Part shown: one piece after another, positions 33,138 through 41,539 of the stretch
Position numbering within the stretch: position 1 is the first letter of the stretch
Layout of the letters: the number at the start of each line of letters is the position of its first letter
NCBI RefSeq assembly: GCF_007845675.1
Contig: NZ_VOBR01000035.1
Span: 22,385 to 86,384, forward strand
DNA: 64,000 bases
Direction: 5' to 3'
Origin: Lentzea tibetensis
GTDB lineage: Bacteria > Actinomycetota > Actinomycetes > Mycobacteriales > Pseudonocardiaceae
The notes under the pieces: model-generated
Told to the model about the DNA's origin: nothing
The model's input: only the letters and a program-made list of their open reading frames with translations
The model's database searches: none
Made by a program: the position numbers and the translations under genes

Positions 33138-35165
33138 ATGGGCAGAGGCGCGTGGGTGCTGGCGACCACCATTGCCGTGGTGGCGGCGGTAGCCGCGCCC
33201 GCGGTGCTGAAGGTCCTGGGTGTCAACGACTGGCGCTGGCTCCTGCTCGGTGCTGTCGGTGGGGCGCTGGTCGGCATCCCGTTGAAGGTCTACGAGGACA
33301 AGATCAAGCGGGTGTTCCAGCGCCGCGAGGACTCTGTGCTCTCGCTCAGCCGGGCTGCGTTGGCCGGCGGCAAGTGCCGGGTGCGCGACATCGCCGACCC
33401 GACGCTGCTCGGGGTGCACCGTTCTCTTGAGTCGACGCAGCCGCCGTACGTGCGCCGTGACGTGTTCGACGAGGTCGTGGACAACCTGCGACCTGGGAGC
33501 TTCGTGCTCCTGGTCGGTGACTCGACAGCCGGCAAGACGCGCACCGCCTTCGAGGCGATCGCGGCCGCGCTGCCTCGTTCGCGCCTCGTCGCGCCGGAGA
33601 CTCGCGACGTGCTGGACGCCGCGGTCGACGCCGTGGCCGCTGCGAAGGAGAGCGTGCTCTGGCTCGACGACCTCGAGCGGTTCCTGGGATCGGGCGGGCT
33701 GACCGTTGCCGCCATCGCACGCGTCAGGTCCGGCGTGATCGTGGCGACGCTCCGCCGCGAGGAACTGCACCGGCTCACCGAGGGGGACGACTCCCAGCTC
33801 GGCGACGACGTGCGGCGGGTACTCGACCAAGCCCACTCGATCGCACTGGAGCGGAGGTTCACGGCCGAGGAAGTCGGGCGAGCCGAGGCTCTCCGGTCGA
33901 ACCCGCAGATCAGCGATGCTCTCGAGCACTCCGGTGAGTACGGCCTCGCGGAGTACCTCGCGGCTGGTCCTGTGCTGCTCGCCCATTGGGAGAACGCCAA
34001 GGCACCCAGGGCCAAGCCCCGTGGGGCCGCACTGGTGACCGCGGCGATCGACTGCCGCCGCGCGGGGTTTCTCGCGCCCATCCCCAGGGCGCTGCTGACC
34101 GAGGTGCACGAGCAGTACCTGAGCCAGCGGGACCGGCCGGAGTCCGTGGACGAGGCGTGGGAGTGGGTGACAACGCCTCCTCGCAGGGCCACCTCCGCTC
34201 TGCTGGAGCCCAGTAGTGACGGCCACGTGAAGGTCTTCGACTACCTGGTTGATCACGTGCAGCGCGCCAGTGCAGCTGGTGATCACGTGCCCAGCGACGT
34301 CGTGCTCGCGGCGATCAACCATGCAGATGCTCCAACGTCGCACGACATCGGCCACATCGCCATGCCCGGCGGACGGTACTCACTCGCACACACTGCCTTC
34401 ACCAATGCCGTGCACCTCTTCGGTCAGGAGCACGAACCTGACCGCGACAGACTGCTCGTCAGCCAACACGAGCTCGCGCTGGTCCTGTCCGAGCAAGGCG
34501 AGTTCGCCGCCGCCGCCGACGAGTTCCGAGCAGTGCTCGCCTCCTTCGTCAGCCACTTCGGATCCGAGCACACCTATACGCTCACGTGCCGCAACAACCT
34601 GGCAAATACGCTGTACCAACAGGACGATCTGGCTGCCGCCGCAGCAGAACACCGCGCCATACTCGAGGCCAGGCTCCGCAACGGCTCGGAAGAGCACGAC
34701 ATTCTCATCAGCCGCAACAACCTGGCCATCGTGCTCAACGCGCAGGGAGACGTGACAGCCGCCGTTGCCGAGTACCGCGCCGTCCTCGAAGCCAAGCTCC
34801 GCAGCCTCGGCCCAGAGGATCCGAGCACGCTGGTCAGCCGCCACAACCTCGCAACAGCGTTGGCCGATCAAGGCGACCTCACCACCGCCATCGCCGAACA
34901 CCGCGCCGTTATCGCGATACAAGTACGAACCCTCGGCCCGGAACACCCGGACACCCTGCTCAGCCGCAACAATCTCGCTGCCGCGTTGGCCGATCAAGGC
35001 GACCTCACCACCGCCATCGCCGAGTACCGCACCACCCTCGCGATCCAAACCCGGACCCTCGGCCCCGACCACCCAGGTACCGTCCGCAGCCGTAGGAATC
35101 TCCAGGCAGCTGAAGCGGAACTCCGCACGCGCGGTGAGGTGGATCAGTCACGTCCACCGCGGTAA
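33138..35165 (+). CDS. Membrane-anchored P-loop NTPase with TPR (kinesin light chain-type) repeats
   Basis: A 675-residue STAND-like protein. Two N-terminal hydrophobic helices (about residues 5-26 and 33-48) are followed by a P-loop domain with Walker A GDSTAGKT (127-134) and Walker B VLWLDD (173-178). An alpha-helical region follows, and then from about residue 420 at least five 42-residue TPRs of the NNLAxxLxxQGDLxxAxAExRxxL type. The last two repeats are nearly identical in DNA. I find no effector domain such as TIR or nuclease. Architecture suggests ligand sensing by the TPRs coupled to NTPase switching at the membrane. Start has no clear Shine-Dalgarno. The 3' end overlaps the convergent AraC gene by 22 bp. 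Confidence 0.8.
   Translation: MGRGAWVLATTIAVVAAVAAPAVLKVLGVNDWRWLLLGAVGGALVGIPLKVYEDKIKRVFQRREDSVLSLSRAALAGGKCRVRDIADPTLLGVHRSLESTQPPYVRRDVFDEVVDNLRPGSFVLLVGDSTAGKTRTAFEAIAAALPRSRLVAPETRDVLDAAVDAVAAAKESVLWLDDLERFLGSGGLTVAAIARVRSGVIVATLRREELHRLTEGDDSQLGDDVRRVLDQAHSIALERRFTAEEVGRAEALRSNPQISDALEHSGEYGLAEYLAAGPVLLAHWENAKAPRAKPRGAALVTAAIDCRRAGFLAPIPRALLTEVHEQYLSQRDRPESVDEAWEWVTTPPRRATSALLEPSSDGHVKVFDYLVDHVQRASAAGDHVPSDVVLAAINHADAPTSHDIGHIAMPGGRYSLAHTAFTNAVHLFGQEHEPDRDRLLVSQHELALVLSEQGEFAAAADEFRAVLASFVSHFGSEHTYTLTCRNNLANTLYQQDDLAAAAAEHRAILEARLRNGSEEHDILISRNNLAIVLNAQGDVTAAVAEYRAVLEAKLRSLGPEDPSTLVSRHNLATALADQGDLTTAIAEHRAVIAIQVRTLGPEHPDTLLSRNNLAAALADQGDLTTAIAEYRTTLAIQTRTLGPDHPGTVRSRRNLQAAEAELRTRGEVDQSRPPR
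34859..35023 (+). repeat. Tandem near-identical TPR-coding repeat units
   Basis: A 39-bp block beginning GTTGGCCGATCAAGGCGACC occurs identically at 34859-34897 and 34985-35023. The 126-bp period is exactly one 42-residue TPR unit inside the NTPase gene, which points to recent in-frame duplication or conversion. Confidence 0.9.
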
Positions 35166-36109
35166 GCGCCGGGTGAGGAGCCCGTCCAGCGTTTGAACGC
35201 GCGGTGGAAAGCGCTCGCCTCGGAGAACCCGAGCCGCAACGCGAGCTCCTCCACCGACTCACCACCGCGCACCAGCGAAGCGACGGCCTGGTCGCGCAGC
35301 AACTGCTCGCGCACCTCGCGGAACGACGTGCCCTCGGCGGTCAGCCGGCGCCGCAGCGTCGGCGCGGAGACACCCAGCCGCGCGGCGACCTCCTCCAGGC
35401 CGGACACGCCGGCACCCAGCAACCGGCGCACGTGCCCGGACGTGTCGGCGCCGTGGTCGCGGCGGGACAGCAGCTCGGCGGGCGAGTTGCGCAGGAAGCG
35501 GCGCAGTGCGGCCTCGTCCTGCACGACCGGCATGTGCAGGAACCGCGGGTCGAACGAGATGCACGTCGACGGTGCCGAGAACTCCATGGGGCAGCCGAAG
35601 ATCAGGTGGTACTCGGCGCGGTGCGACGGCGCGGGGTACGCGAACGAGGCGGACAGCAGCGGGATCCGGCGGCCGACCAGCCACGACGAGAAGCGGTGCC
35701 ACAGCACCAGCAGCGACTCGGTCAGGAAGTGGTCCGGATCGGACACGCCCTCCATGTCCAGCGTGAACCGGCCGTCCACCAAGGACATCGACGGTGCGAG
35801 GTCGAAGAGCGAGTAGAACGCGAGTCCCCGTCGCAAGGCCGACTCCAGGTCCGGGCAGTGCACCGCCAGCAGGCACATCGTCGGGAACGTGCCGCGCTTC
35901 GACGGACGCGGGCCGAAGCCCATGAACTCGTCGTCGAGCGTCTCCCACAGCGCCTGGATCAACGACGTGAACTGGGCGGGCGTCACGCGGGCGCGATCGT
36001 CGGCCAGCAGGGCCGGGCTGATTCCCGCGGCGGCCAGAACGGGCGAAGGCGTCGGGCACGCGCGCAACGCGGCGCGCACGTAGTGGATCGCCACGGTTCT
36101 GGTGTGCAC
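35144..36109 (-). CDS. AraC family transcriptional regulator (arabinose-binding-like N domain)
   Basis: A 321-residue OruR/ArgR-like regulator. The N-terminal ligand-binding part (TPSPVLAAAGISPALLADDR...) matches the PF12625 type. The C-terminal AraC DNA-binding domain contains LEEVAARLGVSAPTLRRRL and the second helix-turn-helix VEELALRLGFSEASAFHRAF with the GxSP ending GSSPGAYR. Starts at GTG 36109 or 36118; neither has a Shine-Dalgarno, so leaderless translation is possible. Its target is unknown; similar regulators often control catabolic or fatty-acid genes, and the fad operon is nearby. Confidence 0.88.
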   Translation of the reverse strand: MHTRTVAIHYVRAALRACPTPSPVLAAAGISPALLADDRARVTPAQFTSLIQALWETLDDEFMGFGPRPSKRGTFPTMCLLAVHCPDLESALRRGLAFYSLFDLAPSMSLVDGRFTLDMEGVSDPDHFLTESLLVLWHRFSSWLVGRRIPLLSASFAYPAPSHRAEYHLIFGCPMEFSAPSTCISFDPRFLHMPVVQDEAALRRFLRNSPAELLSRRDHGADTSGHVRRLLGAGVSGLEEVAARLGVSAPTLRRRLTAEGTSFREVREQLLRDQAVASLVRGGESVEELALRLGFSEASAFHRAFKRWTGSSPGAYRGGRD

Positions 36110-36319
36110 GACCAACACTAACGTCGCTGACGGTGGCGCGGCACGGGGAGAGTCCGGCCGCACCACCGTCCACGAACGGCCCACGCGGTGAGCCTGCTCC
36201 TCAGCGATGGGGCTTCCGCACGCCCACCGCAAAGGGACGATGTTGTGTCCGCAATCACGGTAGGAGGTCTAGACCACAAGCGTCAATAGGACGAAGAGGG
36301 TATATGAGGACCAGACCAA

Positions 36320-36853
36320 TCAAGGCTTGTCGAGCGGGGCGACGCCGAAGCCCGCCGAGAAGCGCTGGCACCAGATCACCACGCTCTTCACCGACGCCAG
36401 ATCGGCGCTCGCCGGGATCTCGTAGACCTGGTCGCCGCGGTTGCCCTTCAGCTTGCCCAGCGACGTGAACCCGCTGCCGAACGCCGCCTCCGCCGAGTCC
36501 GACGGCTTGTCCGACAGGTACACGTGGAGGTCCGGGCCGTCACTCGTGTCGAGACCGGCGAACTGCACCGAGTGACGTCCGTCCGCCAGCCTCACGAGCG
36601 ACGCCGTGCCGGTGGTCGCGTGCTCCAGCGAGCGGAACATCCCCGACGCGACGGCAACCGGGCCCTCCGGCGCCATGGCCATCGCCGACGCGGACGGAGA
36701 CGACGCGGAGGACGTCGGAGACGACGTGGACGTCGGGACGAGCAGCGCGTCGGACGCGGTGCGGTTGGTGACGAGCCGCCACGGCTGGAACAGGTACAGC
36801 CCCACCGCGAGCACCACCACGACACCGGCGATCAGGAATCGACGTTTGGTCAT
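36320..36853 (-). CDS. Membrane-anchored DM13 domain protein
   Basis: A 177-residue protein with an N-terminal membrane helix (about residues 6-24), a Ser/Thr-rich linker and a DM13 domain: SGMFRSLEHATTGTASLVRL, LDTSDGPDLHVYLSDKP and the terminal VIWCQRFSAGFGVA with the family's conserved Cys. DM13 domains are proposed to take part in extracytoplasmic redox or electron-transfer reactions. Divergent from a small membrane protein gene. The 210 bp between it and the AraC gene contain no gene. Confidence 0.85.
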   Translation of the reverse strand: MTKRRFLIAGVVVVLAVGLYLFQPWRLVTNRTASDALLVPTSTSSPTSSASSPSASAMAMAPEGPVAVASGMFRSLEHATTGTASLVRLADGRHSVQFAGLDTSDGPDLHVYLSDKPSDSAEAAFGSGFTSLGKLKGNRGDQVYEIPASADLASVKSVVIWCQRFSAGFGVAPLDKP

Positions 36854-36913
36854 GCTGAAAATACTGCTCCAGATGCGGCCTGGATCTTCTTACGAAGTTG
36901 TTAGGGTCCGTCC

Positions 36914-37255
36914 GTGGAACGAGTCGGGCAGGCGGTTCTCGGCGTGCTGATGATCGGCTGCGCCTTGTTCGGACCGTTCCCGAAGCCGGTACCGCTGCTC
37001 TTCGCGATCGCGGCGGTCGGCACGGCCAACGCGGCGTTCCCGATCATGCGCGTGTTCGGTTCCGCGTTGCTCGGCGGCGTGGCCGCGGCGAGCATCGCGC
37101 TGAGCTCGGTCCCGTTCGTCACGTGCTCCGTCGAGAAGTACACGGACGTGTTCACCTGCACGGGTGATGCTCCGGTGTGGCATCTGACGGGAACAGTGCT
37201 CGTCGCAGGCCTTTCCGGGGCCAGCCTGGTACTGGCCCGGATAACGAATCAGTGA
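36914..37255 (+). CDS. Small four-helix membrane protein, unknown function
   Basis: A 113-residue protein starting at GTG 36914, with about four hydrophobic helices. A short external-looking loop with two Cys (VTCSVEKYTDVFTCTGDAP) could be disulfide-linked. No family recognised. Divergent from the DM13 gene, which shares a cysteine-containing, extracytoplasmic character, but any link is speculative. Confidence 0.65.
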   Translation: MERVGQAVLGVLMIGCALFGPFPKPVPLLFAIAAVGTANAAFPIMRVFGSALLGGVAAASIALSSVPFVTCSVEKYTDVFTCTGDAPVWHLTGTVLVAGLSGASLVLARITNQ

Positions 37256-37392
37256 CAGCGATCACTCAACCGGTGGGCACCAGCAGCCGATAACGCATCC
37301 AGGTGAGCGATGTCCGGCTTTCGGGCTACCGGTATGGTCCCTGGGAGCGTGATCTCACCCCTTTCCGGCCAGGACCAGTGAGGAGGATCGCT

Positions 37393-37770
37393 GTGCGCGC
37401 ACTTTGGGCCGCGTCCGGCTCCGCCGTACTCGGTTCAGCGCTGCTGGGAGTACTGGTTGGAGTGGTGATGGGCGGCCCGGACGAAGATCCGCTGAGCCGA
37501 ACACCCGCGTCCAGCTGGGTCAGCAGCACTCCGAGAACGAGCACCCCGACGTCGTCCAGCGTCCCGTCGAGCAGCTCGACCTCGTCGAGCACGCCGACGT
37601 CCGCCCGGACGACCAAGGCGACGCAGACCCAGACGTCCGCTCCGCCGACTCCGCCGCCAGCCGCGACGAAGCCGCCCGAGCCGACCACGACCACGACGCC
37701 GTCCGGCTGGCCGTGCAGCCCGCTCAACCCGCTGCCGCCGCCCACGTGCAAGGACCTCAACAGGCGTTAA
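37393..37770 (+). CDS. Ser/Thr/Pro-rich membrane-anchored protein
   Basis: A 125-residue protein. I chose the GTG at 37393 because AGGAGG sits 6 bases upstream and the protein then starts immediately at its membrane helix (VRALWAASGSAVLGSALLGV). An alternative GTG at 37303 would add 30 residues without such a site. After the helix comes a long Ser/Thr/Pro-rich stalk and a short end with two Cys (WPCSPLNPLPPPTCKDLN). Typical of wall-spanning surface proteins; function unknown. Confidence 0.6.
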   Translation: MRALWAASGSAVLGSALLGVLVGVVMGGPDEDPLSRTPASSWVSSTPRTSTPTSSSVPSSSSTSSSTPTSARTTKATQTQTSAPPTPPPAATKPPEPTTTTTPSGWPCSPLNPLPPPTCKDLNRR

Positions 37771-37815
37771 CAGGCACGTAGCTCGGCGACAACAGGCCGG
37801 GACGACGCTGAACGC

Positions 37816-38895
37816 ATGAACACCACCTGGCGCCTGCGCGTGGAACTCGCTGACAGCCCCGGCGCGCTCGCCCGCGTGACGATCCGGCTGGCCGATCAGG
37901 ACTGCAACGTGCTCGCGCTGTCCGTGATCGCCGTGCCGGGCGGCGTGCTGGACGAGATCGTCGTGCAGACCGCACCCGGTGTGCTGCCCGCCGACCTGGT
38001 CAGCGCAGTGCGCAGCGAGGGCGGCCGGTGCGTCGGCATCACGCCCGCGGACCTGCGCGACCTCGTCGACACGCCGACGGCGGCGCTGCGGGCGGCGGCC
38101 ACCGCGGTGCGCGACCCGGCCGCGACGACCGAGGCGCTGCGGGCGGTGCTGGCCGCGGACTCGGTGGTGGTGCTGCCGGCCAGCGATGCGCCGGAGGCGC
38201 GGCAATCCGACACTGATCACGGGACAGGGCACCACGTGCGGCTCACCGGACGGGACGGCACGGTCGTCGAGGCGCGCCGCGGGTGGGCGCCGTTCACCCA
38301 GGTCGAGCTGGCGCGCGGCACCGCGTTGCTGGAGCTGCTCGGCGCGTCCGTCTCGCAGACCAGGGGCGTGCTGAGCGACGACGGCGTGGCGCTCGTGCTG
38401 CGACCAGGGCTGCCGGCGGACGAGGAAGCCGTCGCGGAACTGCACACGCGCTGCTCGATGCGGACGATGTTCAACCGCTACCACGCGGGCATGCGCGCGG
38501 TGCCGCGCCGCTGGCTGCACCGGCTGCTCAGCCCGCCGCGCGGCAGCACGATCGTGGTGCAGTGCGCGGACCGGGTGATCGGGATCGGGCAGCTCATCCG
38601 GATGTCCACTCCGGAGTGCGCCGAGGTGTCGCTGCTCGTCGAGGACGCCTGGCAGAAACGCGGCGTCGGCACGGCGCTGCTGTCCGCGCTGGCCGACGCG
38701 GCCCGCGCCGCGGGGTACGCGGAGCTCGTCGCGTGGTGCCTGCCCGCCGAGAAAGGCCTTGTGCGGACGGCCGAACGCGCGGGGCTGCCTTCGTCCGTTC
38801 GGCGGGAGGACGGGTTGTTACGCGTTACGATCCATCCGCGCTCCGCTGCCATTCGGACACCTATTGCGACGATCTCCGCCGACAATTCGCGGTGA
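37816..38895 (+). CDS. ACT domain-GNAT fusion acetyltransferase
   Basis: A 359-residue protein. The N-terminal ACT domain (about residues 4-75: LRVELADSPGALARVTIRLA, CNVLALSVI) binds amino acids in other proteins; the C-terminal GNAT domain (about 195-345) has ALVLRPGLPADEEAVAELH and the acetyl-CoA loop EDAWQKRGVGTALLSALAD. In actinobacteria, ACT-GNAT proteins are known as amino-acid-regulated protein lysine acetyltransferases acting on acyl-CoA synthetases. Here the ACT domain precedes the GNAT domain. Which amino acid and target are involved is unknown. Confidence 0.85.
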   Translation: MNTTWRLRVELADSPGALARVTIRLADQDCNVLALSVIAVPGGVLDEIVVQTAPGVLPADLVSAVRSEGGRCVGITPADLRDLVDTPTAALRAAATAVRDPAATTEALRAVLAADSVVVLPASDAPEARQSDTDHGTGHHVRLTGRDGTVVEARRGWAPFTQVELARGTALLELLGASVSQTRGVLSDDGVALVLRPGLPADEEAVAELHTRCSMRTMFNRYHAGMRAVPRRWLHRLLSPPRGSTIVVQCADRVIGIGQLIRMSTPECAEVSLLVEDAWQKRGVGTALLSALADAARAAGYAELVAWCLPAEKGLVRTAERAGLPSSVRREDGLLRVTIHPRSAAIRTPIATISADNSR

Positions 38896-38975
38896 ACAGC
38901 GCGGAAACCCTCCCTGGAGATCGCTTGAGGCTAAGCTGAGCCGGATTGCGATCGTTTTCATAGGGAGTGGTGCTG

Positions 38976-39995
38976 GTGTCGATCCACGCGCGTCCGACAC
39001 TGGAGGACGTGGCCGCCAGGGCCGGGGTGTCCCGTGCCACGGCGTCACGCGTGCTGAACTCCTCGCCGCGGGTGAGCCCCGAGGCGCTGGAGGCGGTCAC
39101 CGCGGCCGTGTCGGAGCTGGGCTACCAGCCGAACCGCGCTGCCCGTGCACTCGTCACCCGCCGCACCGGCGCCGTCGCGGTCCTGTTCTCCGAGCCGGAG
39201 CCCAAGATCTTCGACGACCCGCACTTCGCCCGCCTGATCAGGGCAGGCGCGCGGGCGCTCGCGGACGTCGACGTGCAGATGGTGCTGATGCTGGTGCACT
39301 CCCCCGACGACCAGGCGCGTGCGCACCGGTTCCTCGCGGGCGGCCACGTCGACGGCGCGCTGGTGTTCGCGCCGCACCAGAACGACCAGCTCGTGTCGGT
39401 CGTGAAGAAGCTGCCGCTGCCGGTGGTCTACGCGGGTAAGCCGTGGGGCCCGCTGCGCGGCCTGCACCTCGTCGACAACGACAACGAGGGCGGCGCGGTG
39501 CTGGCGACCGAGCACCTCAAGTCGCTGGGCCGCAAGAAGATCGTGCACGTGACGGGCCCGCTGGACGAGCTGTCCGCGATCGACCGGCTCTCCGGTTTCA
39601 AGTCCGCCATGGGCATCGACGACAAGGCCTCGACCAAGCTGACCGCCAACGGCGGGTTCACCACGCAGGGCGGCCGCAAGGCGATGGCCGAGCTGCTGGG
39701 CAAGGTGCCCGACCTCGACGCGGTGTTCGTGGCGTCGGACCTCATGGCCGCCGGCGCGCTGGAAGCGTTGCACGAGGCCGGGAAGCGCGTGCCCGAGGAC
39801 GTCGCGGTGGTCGGCTTCGACGACCACGTCGCGATCGCCGAGCACACCGAGCCGCCGCTCACGTCCGTGCGGCAGGACTCGGACCAGCAGGTGAAGCACA
39901 TGGTCGCGCACCTGATGAAGCTGGTGCGCGAGGAGCCGGTGAAGACGAAGCGCGAGATGCTGCCGACGATCCTGGTCCGCCGCGAATCTGCGTAG
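38976..39995 (+). CDS. LacI family regulator of the beta-glucoside locus
   Basis: Sugar-responsive repressor of about 339 residues. N-terminal HTH TLEDVAARAGVSRATASRVL with hinge NRAARALVTRRT, and a periplasmic-binding-like effector domain (VAVVGFDDHVAIAEHTEPPL). Among GTGs at 38967, 38970 and 38976 I prefer the last, 8 bases after AGGGAG. It is convergent with a GH1 beta-glucosidase and ABC importer operon. Identical 14-bp palindromes TGAGAGCGCTCTCA lie at 40038 and upstream of the binding-protein gene, close to the CebR (cellobiose regulator) operator, so a CebR/BglR-like role is likely. Confidence 0.92.
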   Translation: MSIHARPTLEDVAARAGVSRATASRVLNSSPRVSPEALEAVTAAVSELGYQPNRAARALVTRRTGAVAVLFSEPEPKIFDDPHFARLIRAGARALADVDVQMVLMLVHSPDDQARAHRFLAGGHVDGALVFAPHQNDQLVSVVKKLPLPVVYAGKPWGPLRGLHLVDNDNEGGAVLATEHLKSLGRKKIVHVTGPLDELSAIDRLSGFKSAMGIDDKASTKLTANGGFTTQGGRKAMAELLGKVPDLDAVFVASDLMAAGALEALHEAGKRVPEDVAVVGFDDHVAIAEHTEPPLTSVRQDSDQQVKHMVAHLMKLVREEPVKTKREMLPTILVRRESA

Positions 39996-40037
39996 AGCTC
40001 AGTTGGGCCTCAGTCCGGCTAAAAGGTCCCGATGTCC

Positions 40038-40051
40038 TGAGAGCGCTCTCA
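40038..40051. promoter_or_regulatory. LacI-type operator copy inside the convergent terminator
   Basis: Perfect 14-bp palindrome TGAGAGCGCTCTCA, identical to the site at 44650-44663. It lies between the 3' ends of the regulator and glucosidase genes, an unusual position for an operator. Confidence 0.6.
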
Positions 40052-40081
40052 CACGCAGGACTATCCGCGTGTGAGAGCGCT
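40042..40081. terminator. Bidirectional terminator between LacI and GH1 genes
   Basis: Perfect 15-bp arms (AGCGCTCTCACACGC / GCGTGTGAGAGCGCT) with a 10-base loop, between convergent stops at 39995 and 40095. Overlaps the operator-like palindrome. Confidence 0.75.
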
Positions 40082-40094
40082 GTCCCCAGGGGTG

Positions 40095-41519
40095 TTAGAC
40101 CTGGTAGCCGTCGGACGGCAGACCGTTGTGCCTGATGATGCGCGACAACGTGGCCGCCGACTCCTTGATCGTGCGCTGCTGCGTCTCGTAGTCGACGTGC
40201 ACGATCCCGAACCGCTGGCTGTACCCGGCCGCCCACTCGAAGTTGTCGAGCAGCGACCACGCCAGGTACCCGCGCACGTCCGCGCCGTCCGCGATGGCGC
40301 GGTGCACCGCGCGCACGTGGTCGACGAGGTAGCGCGTGCGTTCCGGGTCGACGACGCGGCCCATCTCGTCGACGGTGTCGGGGAACGCGGAACCGTTCTC
40401 CGTCACGACGAGCGGCAGCCCGCCCGCGTCGCGGGACAGCCGGACCAGCAGCTCGGCGAAGGCGTCGGCGTTCTGCTCCCAGCCGAACCCGGTCAGCGCG
40501 CCGCGCGGCGGCAGCAGTTCGACCCCGCGCAGACCGGCGAAAGGTCCTTCGGTGACAACGTCGTCAGCGGCAGGTGCGACCCGTGCCGGTGCGTAGTAGT
40601 TGACCCCGAGCCAGTCCAGCGGCGCGGCGATGACGTCCAGGTCGCCGTCGCGGATCACCCGCTGCCAGTCGCCCAGCCACGCCGTGTCCTCCAGCACGTC
40701 GGCCGGGTAGCCGCGCCCGACCACCGGGTCGAGCAGGACGCGGTTCTGCAGGCCGTCGACCTTGCGCACCGCCTCCTGGTGCGCGGGCGTCGCGGCGTCC
40801 GCCCACACCTGGCTGAAGTTCAGCACCAGCGAGATCTTGTGGTCCTCCGGTGAGGACTCGCGCAGCGCCGACGCCGCCAGGCCGTGACCGAGCAGCAGGT
40901 GGTGCGCGGCCTCCAGCGCCTCCTTCGGGTTCACGACACCCGGTGCGTGGATGCCGTTGCCGTACCCGAGGAACGCCGAGCACCACGGTTCGTTCAGCGT
41001 CGTCCAGTCCGAGACCCGGTCGGCGAGTCGCGTGTGGACGTGCGTCGCGTACTCGGCGAACCGGTAGGCGGTGTCGCGGTTGCGCCAGCCACCCGCGTCC
41101 TCCAGGGCCTGCGGCAGGTCCCAGTGGTAGAGCGTGACCAGCGGCCGGATGCCGGACGCCAGCAGCGAGTCGACGAGGCGGTCGTAGAAGTCGAGGCCGC
41201 GCTCCTCCACCGCGCCCGCGCCCGTCGGCTGGACCCTCGGCCACGCCACGGAGAACCGGTACGCCGCCAAGCCCAGCGAGGACATGAGCTCGACGTCGGA
41301 CGCGTAGCGGTGGTAGTGGTCGCAGGCCGGCTCGCCGGTGTCGCCGCCGAGCACCTTGCCCGGTGTCGCCGAGAAGGTGTCCCAGATGGACGGTCCGCGG
41401 CCGTCCGCTGTGGTCGCTCCCTCGATCTGGAACGACGCGGTCGCCGCTCCCCACAGGAAGTCCGGCGGGAACCTCAACAGGTCCCGCCCGACCTCCACGT
41501 CCGGGTCGGTTGTCGTCAT
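40095..41519 (-). CDS. GH1 beta-glucosidase
   Basis: Cytoplasmic family 1 glycosidase of 474 residues that hydrolyses imported cellobiose or aryl-beta-glucosides. Motifs: FLWGAATASFQIEGA (GH1 N-terminal signature), acid/base Glu in WTTLNEPWC, nucleophile Glu in LVVTENGSAF, and WSLLDNFEWAAGYSQRFG for sugar recognition. Last gene of the transporter operon, 20 bp after the second permease. Predicted to be de-repressed when the LacI regulator binds its sugar. Confidence 0.95.
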   Translation of the reverse strand: MTTTDPDVEVGRDLLRFPPDFLWGAATASFQIEGATTADGRGPSIWDTFSATPGKVLGGDTGEPACDHYHRYASDVELMSSLGLAAYRFSVAWPRVQPTGAGAVEERGLDFYDRLVDSLLASGIRPLVTLYHWDLPQALEDAGGWRNRDTAYRFAEYATHVHTRLADRVSDWTTLNEPWCSAFLGYGNGIHAPGVVNPKEALEAAHHLLLGHGLAASALRESSPEDHKISLVLNFSQVWADAATPAHQEAVRKVDGLQNRVLLDPVVGRGYPADVLEDTAWLGDWQRVIRDGDLDVIAAPLDWLGVNYYAPARVAPAADDVVTEGPFAGLRGVELLPPRGALTGFGWEQNADAFAELLVRLSRDAGGLPLVVTENGSAFPDTVDEMGRVVDPERTRYLVDHVRAVHRAIADGADVRGYLAWSLLDNFEWAAGYSQRFGIVHVDYETQQRTIKESAATLSRIIRHNGLPSDGYQV

Positions 41520-41539
41520 GAACTCACCCCTCGCCTACC

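Noticed and set aside
34859-35023. Direct repeats considered as a CRISPR-like array
   Set aside because: The period is exactly 126 bp, in frame with a TPR-coding gene, and there are only two near-identical units.
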